From the NCBI GenBank assembly GCA_016709305.1, contig JADJNA010000047.1:186001-250000 (forward strand): 64,000 nucleotides of DNA, written 5' to 3'. The translations under genes and the position numbers were made by a program. This document shows positions 39,682 to 48,539 of this stretch, in pieces; position 1 is the first letter of the stretch, and each line of letters opens with the position of its first letter. The notes under the pieces are model-generated. The model did not search any database. It had not been told where the DNA came from and saw only the letters and a list, made by a program, of their open reading frames with translations. This DNA comes from Candidatus Villigracilis saccharophilus. Its GTDB lineage: Bacteria; Chloroflexota; Anaerolineae; Anaerolineales; Villigracilaceae.

Positions 39682-40089
39682 TCAATTAATTCCAGCCCTC
39701 ACGCAGTGAACCAGTAAATCATCTCTATTTGTGACGATGAATTGCCGCCGCTTATGCAACCTTCTCAGGTTACCCTTGTATGGAAAGTCATACACATCGA
39801 TCGTATTATTGGTAAGCCGTACAATAATTACACGCCGCCCAGGCAGCGGTGGTATCGAAAAAAGCATATCAAATATGCGCGCAGGGTTCAAAGGGCCGGC
39901 CTCATTTAAGAGAATCACATCAGGTTGGTTTTGCGTTATATCTTCCAGAAACACATTGTCATTTATATATTTCGCGCCAGAAACCTGCAGATCAGTTCCA
40001 ATCTTAAGCAAGTTCGCAATCCCTTCTTCGAATAGTGATGCCCCTAAAATAAAGATCCGATGTACTGTTGTTACATGGGAGGGGAACAT
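39682..40089 (-). CDS. Stand-alone receiver-like protein without phospho-acceptor Asp (paralogue of 23510-23916)
   Basis: 135 aa from the ATG at 40089, which has GGAG about 10 bases upstream; a TTG at 40134 is possible but lacks a site. The pattern RIFILGASLFEEGIANLLKIGTD, DITQNQPDVILLNEAGPLNPARIFDMLF, RRVIIVRLTNNTIDVYDF, NRDDLLVHCV aligns along its length with the protein heading the MCO-A operon (PDVVVVYQTKCVNSARMLMQLF, MITVDPQENTMEVYN). The position after beta3 is Asn, not Asp, so classical phosphorylation is unlikely. It lies between two copies of the shared operator. Confidence 0.66.
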   Translation of the reverse strand: MFPSHVTTVHRIFILGASLFEEGIANLLKIGTDLQVSGAKYINDNVFLEDITQNQPDVILLNEAGPLNPARIFDMLFSIPPLPGRRVIIVRLTNNTIDVYDFPYKGNLRRLHKRRQFIVTNRDDLLVHCVRAGIN

Positions 40090-40234
40090 AAGAATAAACT
40101 CCAGTATTTTTGGGACATAATTAAGCAATTTCAAATATGCGAACGAGTTTTTTGAGTTTTTTTCGTTTCACCATTGACCAGTGAAAAATTTACATCTCTC
40201 AACTGGATAATACTAAAATACTGATGCCGTCCAA

Positions 40235-40300
40235 ACGGGCAAAGGTCACCTATTTTTGTAAGACGTTAGTCTAAAGATTTCTGACTTTGGTCGGACGATT
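40235..40300 (-). promoter_or_regulatory. Conserved compound operator upstream of the receiver-like gene (site 3)
   Basis: Minus strand: TCCGACCAAAGTCAGA (imperfect palindrome), 7 bases, AGACTAACGTCTTAC, then TTTGCCCGTTTGG, with TATTAT about 24 bases later. Spacing between the GTC cores is 21 bases, as in site 2 (22 in site 1), about two helical turns. It stands directly downstream of the two-component genes' terminator. Confidence 0.7.
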
Positions 40301-40357
40301 CCACTCACCCCGGCTTCAAAAAAACATTAGCAAATCGTTTTAATCAAATTTCCCTAT

Positions 40358-40390
40358 TAAAAAAAACAGCGACCGGTTATCCAGTCGCTG
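40358..40390 (-). terminator. Intrinsic terminator after the NarL-type regulator gene
   Basis: On the minus strand CAGCGAC, 10-base loop, GTCGCTG, then eight or nine T. It ends the histidine kinase/regulator transcript about 95 bases after the regulator's stop. The remaining spacer to 40235 shows nothing else recognisable. Confidence 0.9.
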
Positions 40391-40483
40391 ATCTTGTGAG
40401 AGATATTCAGTTCAATATTCTTAAATTCCTATGAGCACAAGCCGTCAATTTTAGCGCCTGCCTCAAATAAAGCACGCATCATC

Positions 40484-41128
40484 CTACTCCCTATTTACAA
40501 GGCCGTGTTCCTTGGCAAAACTTGCCGCTTCTTTTCTATCTGACAGATTCAATTTGGCGAGCAGGGAATGCACGTGAAATTTGACCGTGTTTTCGGAAAT
40601 GAAGAGGTGACTCCCGATTTCCTGATTTGACATCCCGGAAGCGATCGCGCGCAAAACATCCAACTCTCGAAGCGTAAGGGTATTCTCGGCCGGGCGCCCA
40701 ATGCTTTTTTTAGTACGGCTTAATTCATCCATCAGGCGCAGCGTCATTGCCCGGGATAAGGCACTTTCTCCCTGTTGCACGGATCGTAAAGCGGCCACCA
40801 ACTCCGGGGGATGCATGTTCTTCAACATATATCCTTTCGCGCCGACACGGATGGCAGCAAATAGATCTTCATCCTGCTCAGACATCGTTAAAAATACAAC
40901 CTTGCAAGTCGGCTGTTCTTCAAGGATTTTGCGGGTGGCATCCACACCGCTGCCATCCGGCAGATTAAAATCCATCAGGATAATATCCGGTTTGGCGGAG
41001 CGGGCCATGTCAACAGCCTCCCGAACCGTGCCTGTCATCCCGACGATCTCAATATCAGATTGCGGTCGAATGATGGCGGCCAGACCTTCCCGAAAAAGAA
41101 CATGGTCATCAACGATAAGTATTTTCAT
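40484..41128 (-). CDS. NarL/FixJ-family response regulator
   Basis: 214 aa. Receiver domain with the acidic pair DD (residues 7-8), phospho-acceptor Asp53 in PDIILMDFNLPDGSG, Thr in VFLTMSE and Lys in GAKGYMLKN. The C-terminal LuxR helix-turn-helix is LTLRELDVLRAIASGMSNQEIGSHLFISENTVKFHVHSLLAKL. It follows the PAS histidine kinase by 37 bases on the same strand, so they form a cognate pair. As the nearest DNA-binding protein to the three shared operator sites, it is the prime candidate to control the oxidase genes. Confidence 0.95.
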   Translation of the reverse strand: MKILIVDDHVLFREGLAAIIRPQSDIEIVGMTGTVREAVDMARSAKPDIILMDFNLPDGSGVDATRKILEEQPTCKVVFLTMSEQDEDLFAAIRVGAKGYMLKNMHPPELVAALRSVQQGESALSRAMTLRLMDELSRTKKSIGRPAENTLTLRELDVLRAIASGMSNQEIGSHLFISENTVKFHVHSLLAKLNLSDRKEAASFAKEHGLVNRE

Positions 41129-41165
41129 GGTTTAACCCTGTAACAAAAAAGATAAATCGTAAGCC

Positions 41166-42818
41166 TTATTTTTCATAAGGGATGGAGATCTTAATGCTCG
41201 TGCCGGAACCGATCTTGGTATCCAGGGAAAACGTCCCGTTCAAACGCTCAATCCGATCACGCATGAATTTTAATCCATAATGGTCGCCGGATTGAACACT
41301 ATTTATATCAAAACCCTGACCATTGTCTGATATTGCCAAGGACAGGTCAATCTCTGTCCAGGTAAATTCAACAGAAGCCCGGCAAGGCTTTGCATATTTT
41401 TCAATATTGCTCAATGCCTCGCGAAACACATAGAATAACTGGCGCATTTGATAGGAAGCCAACTGTCTGGAATTCCCATGACTTAACACACTCATCTCAA
41501 AAGAGGACCGTTCCGCAACATGCCCGGCATATCTGATGAAAAAACTCAATGGATCGACCGAATTTCCAGACTGAAGCATTGCCAGCATGCCCCGTATCAG
41601 ATCATAGGTCTCATCGGCCACTTTGCCCATATTCTGGATTTCCATCTGCAGATCCGCGTGCTTACGGGATTCAGCATCCGATAAACGGTCAAGGGTCATT
41701 CGCAAAAAACCAATATTCTGTCCGATCGAATCATGTAAGTCGCGGGCAATATCTATTTGCATGGAATGGATCGTTTCAACCAGTACCTTCTCCTTGGCAT
41801 TTCGTTCAGCGATATCCTGTTCAATGCGCTTCCGTTCAGTAATGTCACGATTGCTCACACGGCGGCCCAAGTATTGATTATCAACTCCAAAAATAGGGCG
41901 GCAGGTATGATCGATCCAGCGTTCATTTCCATCGCGGGTCAGGATACGGTATTCAATTGTGATCGAGTCTGATAGATCATCATGGGTCTTTTGGACATGC
42001 GCCTCGAAAAGATCCCGGTCCTCGGGATGAACGATCTTTAAAAGCAGTCCCGAGTCAGCGATAAATTCATCGGGATGATATCCTGTGATCCGCTCGCAGG
42101 AGGGAGAGTTATACATCACCTGGTCCTGCAGGTTGGTCCATATTTCCCAATCATATGTCCAATCAAGCAGGGTACGGAATTTTTTCTCACTTGCCCGCAA
42201 AGCGGTTTCCGCCTGCCTGCGTTCCGTCACGTCCTGTTGAATGGCAATAAAGTTTTCAATTTCACCCGAAGAATTAAAGACCGGCGTAATGGTTTGCTCA
42301 CCGACATAGAGCTGGCCATCTTTACGCCTGTTGACCATCTCTCCATGCCAGATATTACCCGCAAGCAGGGTCTCCCATAATTTCTTATAAAAATCAGAAT
42401 CATGTTTTCCGGAATTCAGGATATTCGGTGATTTACCCAAAGCTTCTTCAACAGAATATCCGCTCATTTGCGCGAAAGCCTGATTCGCCCAAAGGATTTT
42501 TCCATCCTTGTTCGTGATAATGATCCCATTGGCTGCTGTTTCAACTGCCGTGGTCTGAATGCGAAGCTGTCTCTCCATTTCCCCTCGCTGAACGATCTCG
42601 GCTTCACGTTCAGAAATTACGCTCAAGATGGGCCGCAGGGAAAAATAATAGAGCAGGGGCGTGGCAAACGTAATCAACAAGGTTGCGTCAATGATCGAAA
42701 GGATGAGATATGAAATATTCGGAATAAAAGCAATAATTCCCATGGAAGTTACTTCAGAAATAAAGAGTCCAATGGTAATCAGAAGGATAAACTTTAAAGA
42801 AGTTGAATGTTTTATCAT
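41166..42818 (-). CDS. PAS-containing sensor histidine kinase (NarX/DegS type, HisKA_3)
   Basis: 550 aa. Two N-terminal membrane helices (residues about 8-32 and 36-60) with almost no periplasmic loop. A PAS domain follows (about 75-195, NGIIITNKDGKILWANQAF...GYSVEEALGK), then a second PAS/PAC (about 215-330, ITGYHPDEF, YRILTRDGNERWIDHTCRPI). The dimerisation domain has the phospho-accepting His in IARDLHDSIGQNIG, and a HATPase domain follows (FREALSNIEKYAK, SDNGQGFD, LKFMRDRIERLNG). With no large extracellular sensor, the signal is probably sensed in the cytoplasm or membrane, such as redox or a ligand bound by PAS. Confidence 0.95.
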   Translation of the reverse strand: MIKHSTSLKFILLITIGLFISEVTSMGIIAFIPNISYLILSIIDATLLITFATPLLYYFSLRPILSVISEREAEIVQRGEMERQLRIQTTAVETAANGIIITNKDGKILWANQAFAQMSGYSVEEALGKSPNILNSGKHDSDFYKKLWETLLAGNIWHGEMVNRRKDGQLYVGEQTITPVFNSSGEIENFIAIQQDVTERRQAETALRASEKKFRTLLDWTYDWEIWTNLQDQVMYNSPSCERITGYHPDEFIADSGLLLKIVHPEDRDLFEAHVQKTHDDLSDSITIEYRILTRDGNERWIDHTCRPIFGVDNQYLGRRVSNRDITERKRIEQDIAERNAKEKVLVETIHSMQIDIARDLHDSIGQNIGFLRMTLDRLSDAESRKHADLQMEIQNMGKVADETYDLIRGMLAMLQSGNSVDPLSFFIRYAGHVAERSSFEMSVLSHGNSRQLASYQMRQLFYVFREALSNIEKYAKPCRASVEFTWTEIDLSLAISDNGQGFDINSVQSGDHYGLKFMRDRIERLNGTFSLDTKIGSGTSIKISIPYEK

Positions 42819-43061
42819 TTTTCAGATCCAATACTAATAATGTCCGGCTAAACTTCAAGCAAGAGATTGATCTTATTGTTAAAATACATCATCCATCTAT
42901 GTAAAAATCACGCTGCTTTTCAATGAATATTGGAGATTCATTACGCTGCCACATCCTATACCCAACTCACCCCCGAATTTTACCTTAAACCCTGCTTCGT
43001 TTTCTCTTTTCCCCGGGAACGCATCACATCCAGCACACGCGGCATGATCTCGGCGTACAAT

Positions 43062-44132
43062 TTATACCCAAAGTTTGTTTGGAGCAAAATCATAAGCGCC
43101 AAGCGTCCGCACCACCTCCCCGCCCAACCCCTCCTTGAAACGGTAAACGCCCCACATTGAATCGCTTTCATCGAATACATCCGGCGCGCCCCATAGATCA
43201 TAAGCGGCGCAACCATTTGCACCCGCAATTTTCATGGCTTCCCATTGCAAAAGATAAGCCGGCATCTTTTCACGATGAATATTGCGCGACATGCCATACA
43301 CATAATAAGCGCGGCCGGCAAACATGAACAGGAAGATGGCAGCGACGGGTTCGTTGTTTACTTCTGCAATTAAGGGGAGAGTGGACGGTTGACCATGGAT
43401 CGTGGGTTGCATGAATAATCTCCAAACGGTCATATAGTAATTTTCGTCGCGGATCACGAAACCATCACGCACGGAAGTCTCCGCGTACATTTTATAAAGC
43501 ATGGGTAGATCGCCGACGCCGCCTACGCGAAAACCAACACCCTTCTTTTCGGCCAGGCGGATGTTATAACGAGTCTTGGGTTTCATGCGCGCCAGCATTT
43601 CATCCACAGGTACAGACAAATCAATGAGGACGGTATTTTGGAATTGGATTTGATCCGATGAATAATCCCAGCCCCTGCGCATCAATTCCGACCTCGCGGC
43701 CTGCCCGGCGTTATCAGGGACATCGTCAGCGTTATTTGGGACTCCCCTGCCCAGCACAATATCGGGATCGATCTTGAGAAAGATCGCGCCATGTTTTTTT
43801 GCAGCCGTTTGCAGGTCGTTCAAAACACGATCTCTTAAGTTTTCATTTTTCCAATCCAATAGCGGACCTTTCGGCGCATAGAGAATGGATAAACGCGCGG
43901 CAAAGCCTTGAGAGAGGACCTGCTTCTTTAATATCAATGCCGCGGCAACACACTGACCAGTTATCAGCGACAAGCTATCAGTGGTTTGGAAAAAATGAAA
44001 TTTTCCGTCATCCATCCAGACAGCGTAGTAGGGAATCCAGCCATGCTTCGCCTTCACCTGTCCCCATTCATACGTTTGGAGAAAGTGCGGGTTGGGAAGT
44101 TTTGAGATCAGGTTGTTCCAGAGATTAGCCAT
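43062..44132 (-). CDS. FemAB-like aminoacyl/peptidoglycan-bridge family protein (GNAT fold), second copy
   Basis: 356 aa from the ATG at 44132, chosen because it overlaps the Nudix stop codon as TAATG and matches its paralogue's N terminus (NPHFLQTYEWGQVKAKHGW). Seen: MLARMKPKTRYNIRLAEKKGV, the FemAB signature; a central GNAT-like region (PLIAEVNNEPVAAIFLFMFAGRAYYVYGMS); and C-terminal AAYDLWGAPD and GVYRFKEGLGGEVVRTLG. FemAB proteins transfer amino acids from aminoacyl-tRNA to lipid-linked precursors or glycans. In an EPS operon the acceptor may be a sugar amine rather than peptidoglycan. Confidence 0.88.
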   Translation of the reverse strand: MANLWNNLISKLPNPHFLQTYEWGQVKAKHGWIPYYAVWMDDGKFHFFQTTDSLSLITGQCVAAALILKKQVLSQGFAARLSILYAPKGPLLDWKNENLRDRVLNDLQTAAKKHGAIFLKIDPDIVLGRGVPNNADDVPDNAGQAARSELMRRGWDYSSDQIQFQNTVLIDLSVPVDEMLARMKPKTRYNIRLAEKKGVGFRVGGVGDLPMLYKMYAETSVRDGFVIRDENYYMTVWRLFMQPTIHGQPSTLPLIAEVNNEPVAAIFLFMFAGRAYYVYGMSRNIHREKMPAYLLQWEAMKIAGANGCAAYDLWGAPDVFDESDSMWGVYRFKEGLGGEVVRTLGAYDFAPNKLWV

Positions 44133-44646
44133 TAGGTAAGAGCATCTTTTTGCCGAGCCTGTGACTGCCACTCGGAAATAATTTGATCATGCCCGCCTTT
44201 CGTAAGATATAACGGGATCTCCTGCCACAAAAAAAATTGCGCGGCACTTGACTCGTCGTTGAGTTGGATTTCACCTGAAATCCGATTTGCCTTATACACA
44301 AAAGCAACCCCATTCCCGCGCGGATCATCGGAAAAATAATAAACCTGACTAAATTCACTTGATTCTACGATGAGCCCGGTTTCCTCACGGACCTCCCGCA
44401 GCGCAGCATGCTTTGGATCTTCATCAGCTTCAACATAACCTGCGGGCAACATCCAGCTTCCTTTCCAGGGATCATGGTTCCGCCGCAAAAGTAGTAATCG
44501 ATCTTCACTTTCGATCAGCATCGCCGCGCCTACTTTTAATTGTGATAATAAACCCAAGAGCAGACGGGACACACTTCACGATCTCGATGATCGATCCTCT
44601 GAACTTCAAGCAGGCGGCCACATTGAAAGCAATAATGTTCTGCCAT
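44132..44646 (-). CDS. Nudix hydrolase with N-terminal zinc ribbon, one frameshift
   Basis: The Nudix box is complete: GYVEADEDPKHAALREVREETGL (G-x5-E-x7-REUxEE). Upstream of the apparent start at 44572 the previous frame reads MAEHYCFQCGRLLEVQRIDHRDREVCPVCSWVYYHN, a CxxC...CxxC zinc ribbon typical of this subgroup. A missing T in the AATTAAAA run near 44548 separates the two. The true ATG at 44646 overlaps the stop of the FemAB gene as TAATG. It hydrolyses a nucleoside diphosphate linked to another moiety; a nucleotide-sugar or sanitising role is possible given the operon. Confidence 0.87.
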
Positions 44647-45631
44647 TATTTATTTCCGATAAAATGCGAATATGCCCAATACAACGGCGGATTATAGACT
44701 CTATCCACGGCCTGCGCGGCACGTTTTACCTGACCGCCAAATCCGCGCTTGAAACGATAGACGCCCCACAAGCCATCATGACGGGATTCGAAATTAGATT
44801 CAAGTGTTGCTTCATTTTCGTCAGGGACACCCCAGAGATCGTATTCTTCACAGCCTCGCGCTTTTGCCCAGCGGATGGCATCCCATTGTAAGAGATAAGT
44901 TGGCATACGATTGCGTTCCCGGTCATTGGATGCGCCGTATACATACCACGCGCGTTTCCCGCTTGCAAAGACCATTAATGAAGCAAGCGGTTTCCCTTCA
45001 TATTCGGCAACCAATAATTCACAAGTTCCCTTCGCGTGGAATAAGTCATATGCACGCTGGTAGTATTCCCTTGAATGCACGCCAAAGTTATCACGCCCGC
45101 CTGTGATAGTCATCATTTCATGAAAAGCTTGAATATCATCCCATGCGTGGACCATCACGCCTTTTTTCTCGGCAAGGCGGATGTTATATCTGCATTTTGG
45201 TTTCATTTTCGCCAAGATGGTCTCTTCATTTTCTTTAATTGAGATCACAATAGTGCGGGGAGGTTGGATGTTGTGAGAAGAAAGGCGGAAGGCGGAAGGC
45301 GGAAGATGGAATTCTTCAGCCCAACCATCAGGTTCGACCTTTAGGAAGATAGCGTGATTCTTTTTGCAAATAGAATCAACCTCCATCCAAAACTGTTCAC
45401 CGTCCACTGCCCACTGCCCACCTCCACTGGCTTTGGCATATAGCCGAGAGTCAACCCCAAGGGCAGGCGGCGGAAAAGGATCTGCACACCAGTTTTATTG
45501 TTAAGAATGAAGCGCAGCGGTTTCCAGCCAAAATCCTTCTTTAATTCGCCCCATTCGCCCATTTGAAGCAAATGCGCGTTGGGATGAGTTCCCAAGAATT
45601 TATTCCATTCGGAAAGGTTGACAATATCCAT
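44646..45631 (-). CDS. FemAB-like protein, first copy, one frameshift
   Basis: Starts MDIVNLSEWNKFLGTHPNAHLLQMGEWGELKKDFGW, directly after the stop of the FlaA1-like gene. The frame changes near 45350-45400, inside a stretch of short repeats (CACTGCCCACTGCCCAC). It continues FLKVEPDGWAEEF, ILAKMKPKCRYNIRLAEKKGV, ELLVAEYEGKPLASLMVFASGKRAWYVYGAS, YLLQWDAIRWAKARGCEEYDLWGVPD and LWGVYRFKRGFGGQV. It is a paralogue of the 43062-44132 product. A GGCGGAA triplication near 45285 encodes a short variable insertion. Likely acts on a lipid-linked glycan or peptidoglycan precursor in the cytoplasm. Confidence 0.86.
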
Positions 45632-47521
45632 TTAGATCAGCGAAGTCATGTCTGGTATTGCAGTGATGCGGACAGATGCCGAGGGAATTGCCTCATCCAA
45701 AAGGAGAATCAATTGATCGGTTTTGGAATGATGCGCAAGTTCGATCAGTTCATCAATGACCGGTGCAAGCTGCGTGCCGTCCACCTTCTCTTCATCTGCC
45801 GCGCGATAAATTTCGGAGTGATGGGTTGGCTCGAACTGCACGCCATCCTCCCAAAGATCTTCGCGCAATTTTTCGCCGGGACGAATCCCTGAAAATGTAA
45901 TCTCAATATCACGATGCGGCTCAAGGCCGGAGAGCCGAATGAGGTCTTCAGCAAGATCAAGAATGCGAACCTGCTGCCCCATGTTGAGCATGAACACTTC
46001 ACCACCCGCGCCCATGGCCGCGGCCTGCAAAACCAAATGCACCGCTTCCGGGATGGTCATAAAATAACGATGCATGTCCGGGTGTGTCACTGTCACGGGA
46101 CCGCCGCGCGCGATCTGATTTTTGAATAGCGGGACAACACTGCCGCGACTGCCAAGAACATTTCCAAACCGGACCACCGAATATGCGCGCTTATTGCGGT
46201 GCGCGGCATCGAGCACGATCATCTCCGCCAGACGTTTTGTGGCGCCCATGATGCTGACCGGGCGAACAGCCTTGTCTGTGGAAATGAGGACGAGTCTCTC
46301 GACCTCGTGCCTGTCCGCTGCTGCGACAACATTGCGTGTACCGAGCACATTGTTCGTGACCGCCTCTTCAACATTCGCCTCCATCAACGGGACATGCTTG
46401 TGCGCCGCCGCATGAAAGACAACCTGCGGGCGATGCAGCTTGAACATTTCCTGAATCCGTTCCGCGTCGCGCACATCTGCTATGACGGGACGAATGGGCA
46501 GTGTTGAAAAATTTTCAGTGAGCTCAAGCAGTGATTCAAAAATGCTGTTCTCACCATGGCCAAGCAAGATCAATTCTGACGGTTCCCAGCGCGCAACCTG
46601 ACGACAGATCTCGCGCCCAATGGAACCGCCCGCGCCGGTAACCAGCACACGCCTGCCTTTGATGATCGCGCCGATCAATTGATCGTCTATTTTTATTGGG
46701 TCGCGGCGTAAAAGGTCGGTAATATCCACTTCGCGCAAACGGTTAACACTGACCTTGCCGCCGATCAATTCATAGATACCTGGGATTGTGCGCGAGGAAA
46801 TCCCTTTTTGTCTGCACGCGTCATTGACCAGACGAATAATTTTCCCGGGCGCGGAGGGAATCGCAATAATAACCTCGTCTATTTGCTTGCTGTCCAAAAC
46901 CCCCGCAATCTTATTGATCTTGCCGATCACGGAAATGCCATAAATTTGATGGTTTTGTTTGGCTGGATCATCATCCAAAAAACCTATGGGGACAAGGTTG
47001 AGTTGTGACGATTTCTGCAGTTCACGCGCCACAAGCGCACCAGCATCCCCTGCCCCAATAATGAGGATGCGCTTGGATTCGCGCAACGCGTTACGCGGAG
47101 CAGCGGACTGCTCGGCAAGAATTCGGAGGGCAAAGCGCGAGCCGCCGATCAACACGAGCGAGAGCAGCCAGTCAATACCGAGCGCAGAACGCGGCATACC
47201 GGGCTGGATGAGGTCAAGGCTGATCAAAAGGAGCATCACGCCTGAGGTCAGGACAGAGGCGGCCGTCACCGAAACCGTGATCAGGCGTAATTCACTTGTG
47301 CTGGCGTAGATCCACAGGCGGCGATATAAGCCAAAATAAAAATAAACGGGGAGTTTGATGATCAACCCGACAGCGCACATGACCAATGCAGCCGGGAAAT
47401 AAAATGGGAGTTCGCTCACGTCCAGCCGCAATGCAAAACTGCCCAACACCGAGATAATGATAAGGGCAATATCGCCAATTAAGACGAACCGATTACGGAT
47501 TTTAGGACGTGAGGTGGACAT
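45632..47521 (-). CDS. FlaA1/CapD-type membrane NDP-sugar 4,6-dehydratase
   Basis: 629 aa, intact, canonical architecture. Four membrane helices (about 10-130), a first Rossmann domain (ILIIGAGDAGALVARELQKS, PIGFLDDDPAKQ), then a short-chain dehydrogenase domain (VLVTGAGGSIGREICRQV). Also seen are VVFHAAAHKHVPLME, STDKAVRPVSIMGATKRLAE, VRFGNVLGSRGSVVPLF and GGPVTVTHPDMHRYFM. PglF, WbpM and CapD proteins of this type convert UDP-GlcNAc to a 4-keto-6-deoxy sugar. Comparison with the 3045-4433 fusion shows the same membrane and first Rossmann domains attached to a different dehydratase. Confidence 0.95.
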   Translation of the reverse strand: MSTSRPKIRNRFVLIGDIALIIISVLGSFALRLDVSELPFYFPAALVMCAVGLIIKLPVYFYFGLYRRLWIYASTSELRLITVSVTAASVLTSGVMLLLISLDLIQPGMPRSALGIDWLLSLVLIGGSRFALRILAEQSAAPRNALRESKRILIIGAGDAGALVARELQKSSQLNLVPIGFLDDDPAKQNHQIYGISVIGKINKIAGVLDSKQIDEVIIAIPSAPGKIIRLVNDACRQKGISSRTIPGIYELIGGKVSVNRLREVDITDLLRRDPIKIDDQLIGAIIKGRRVLVTGAGGSIGREICRQVARWEPSELILLGHGENSIFESLLELTENFSTLPIRPVIADVRDAERIQEMFKLHRPQVVFHAAAHKHVPLMEANVEEAVTNNVLGTRNVVAAADRHEVERLVLISTDKAVRPVSIMGATKRLAEMIVLDAAHRNKRAYSVVRFGNVLGSRGSVVPLFKNQIARGGPVTVTHPDMHRYFMTIPEAVHLVLQAAAMGAGGEVFMLNMGQQVRILDLAEDLIRLSGLEPHRDIEITFSGIRPGEKLREDLWEDGVQFEPTHHSEIYRAADEEKVDGTQLAPVIDELIELAHHSKTDQLILLLDEAIPSASVRITAIPDMTSLI

Positions 47522-47615
47522 GGTTGGAAAGGATGAGGGATGAAGGTTGAAAATAGTCCAAGGACAAAAGTCAAAGGTCGTGTCTACTTGTGTACCTGAC
47601 TACTTTTTTACTCTT

Positions 47616-48539
47616 TCAAGCTCCGCGCATTTCTTCAACGGCTTCCCGTAAACCTTCAGCCAGGGAAATTTTTGGATCAAAGCCAAGCGTGTCCATGATC
47701 TTCTTCGGAGTACCGATGGAACGATAGATGTCACCCGCGCGCGGTTCAGCATGGATATGTTTTGGAGCGTCCGGGAAAACTTCATACAGAATATCCAGCA
47801 AATCAAGCAGGCGGGTTTCCACGCCGGTACACACATTGAAAATTTGGCCGGGCGCGGCAGGGTGCTGGGAGGCGAGCAGGTTGGCCTGCACCACATCGCG
47901 CACATTGATCAGGTCACGCGTCTGGCCGCCATCGCCAAAGACGGTGATGGGTTTGTTATCCAACATGCGGCGGATGAAGATCGGAACGGCGGCGGCATAC
48001 ATGGAATCAGGCCGCTGGCGGGGACCATACACATTGAAATAGCGCAGCGCGGCAACTTCCAAGCCGAATTGATTTGTAAATAATTCAGCATACATTTCAT
48101 CGACTCGTTTGGAAACCGCGTAGGGAGATAATTGTTTAAGCGGAGTATCCTCAACCAGCGGCATGGCGGTTGAGTCACCGTATACCGCCGCGCTGGAAGC
48201 GATGACAACACGCTGGACACCTGCTTTACGCGCCGCATCAAACAGAATTGATGTGCCTGTAATATTCACATCAAAACATTCCTGCGGCTTCTCCATGGAT
48301 TCAGGCACAGAGACAAAAGCCGCTTCGTGGAAAATGATATTAACGCCGCGCACAGCCTGAGCTATTGTTGAAGCGTCACGCAGATCGCCTTCCAAAACTT
48401 CAACTTCCAAGCCGTGTAAGTTCTCACGCTTGCCCGAGGAAAAATTATCAAGTACGCGCACATCCGCGCCTTGGGCCAATAAGCCGCGCGCGATATGCGA
48501 GCCAATAAAGCCCGCGCCGCCTGTGATCAAATATTTCAT
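47616..48539 (-). CDS. NAD-dependent sugar-nucleotide epimerase (GalE/WbpP-like)
   Basis: 307 aa extended SDR. Nucleotide-binding motif YLITGGAGFIGSHIARGLL, VLDNFSSGKRENL, FHEAAFVSVPESMEKP, IASSAAVYG, catalytic Y-x3-K in LSPYAVSKRVDEMY, and LRYFNVYGPRQRPDSMYAAAVPIFI. The SVPESM and RYFNVYGPRQ motifs favour a UDP-glucose/UDP-GlcNAc 4-epimerase over a decarboxylase. It starts one base from the stop of the priming transferase and ends 94 bases before the FlaA1-like gene, inside the second EPS operon. Exact substrate undetermined. Confidence 0.9.
   Translation of the reverse strand: MKYLITGGAGFIGSHIARGLLAQGADVRVLDNFSSGKRENLHGLEVEVLEGDLRDASTIAQAVRGVNIIFHEAAFVSVPESMEKPQECFDVNITGTSILFDAARKAGVQRVVIASSAAVYGDSTAMPLVEDTPLKQLSPYAVSKRVDEMYAELFTNQFGLEVAALRYFNVYGPRQRPDSMYAAAVPIFIRRMLDNKPITVFGDGGQTRDLINVRDVVQANLLASQHPAAPGQIFNVCTGVETRLLDLLDILYEVFPDAPKHIHAEPRAGDIYRSIGTPKKIMDTLGFDPKISLAEGLREAVEEMRGA

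Noticed and set aside
45270..45430. Short tandem repeats (GGCGGAA, CACTGCC) as a regulatory or mobile element
   Set aside because: They lie inside the FemAB-like gene and are best explained as slippage-prone coding DNA near the frameshift.
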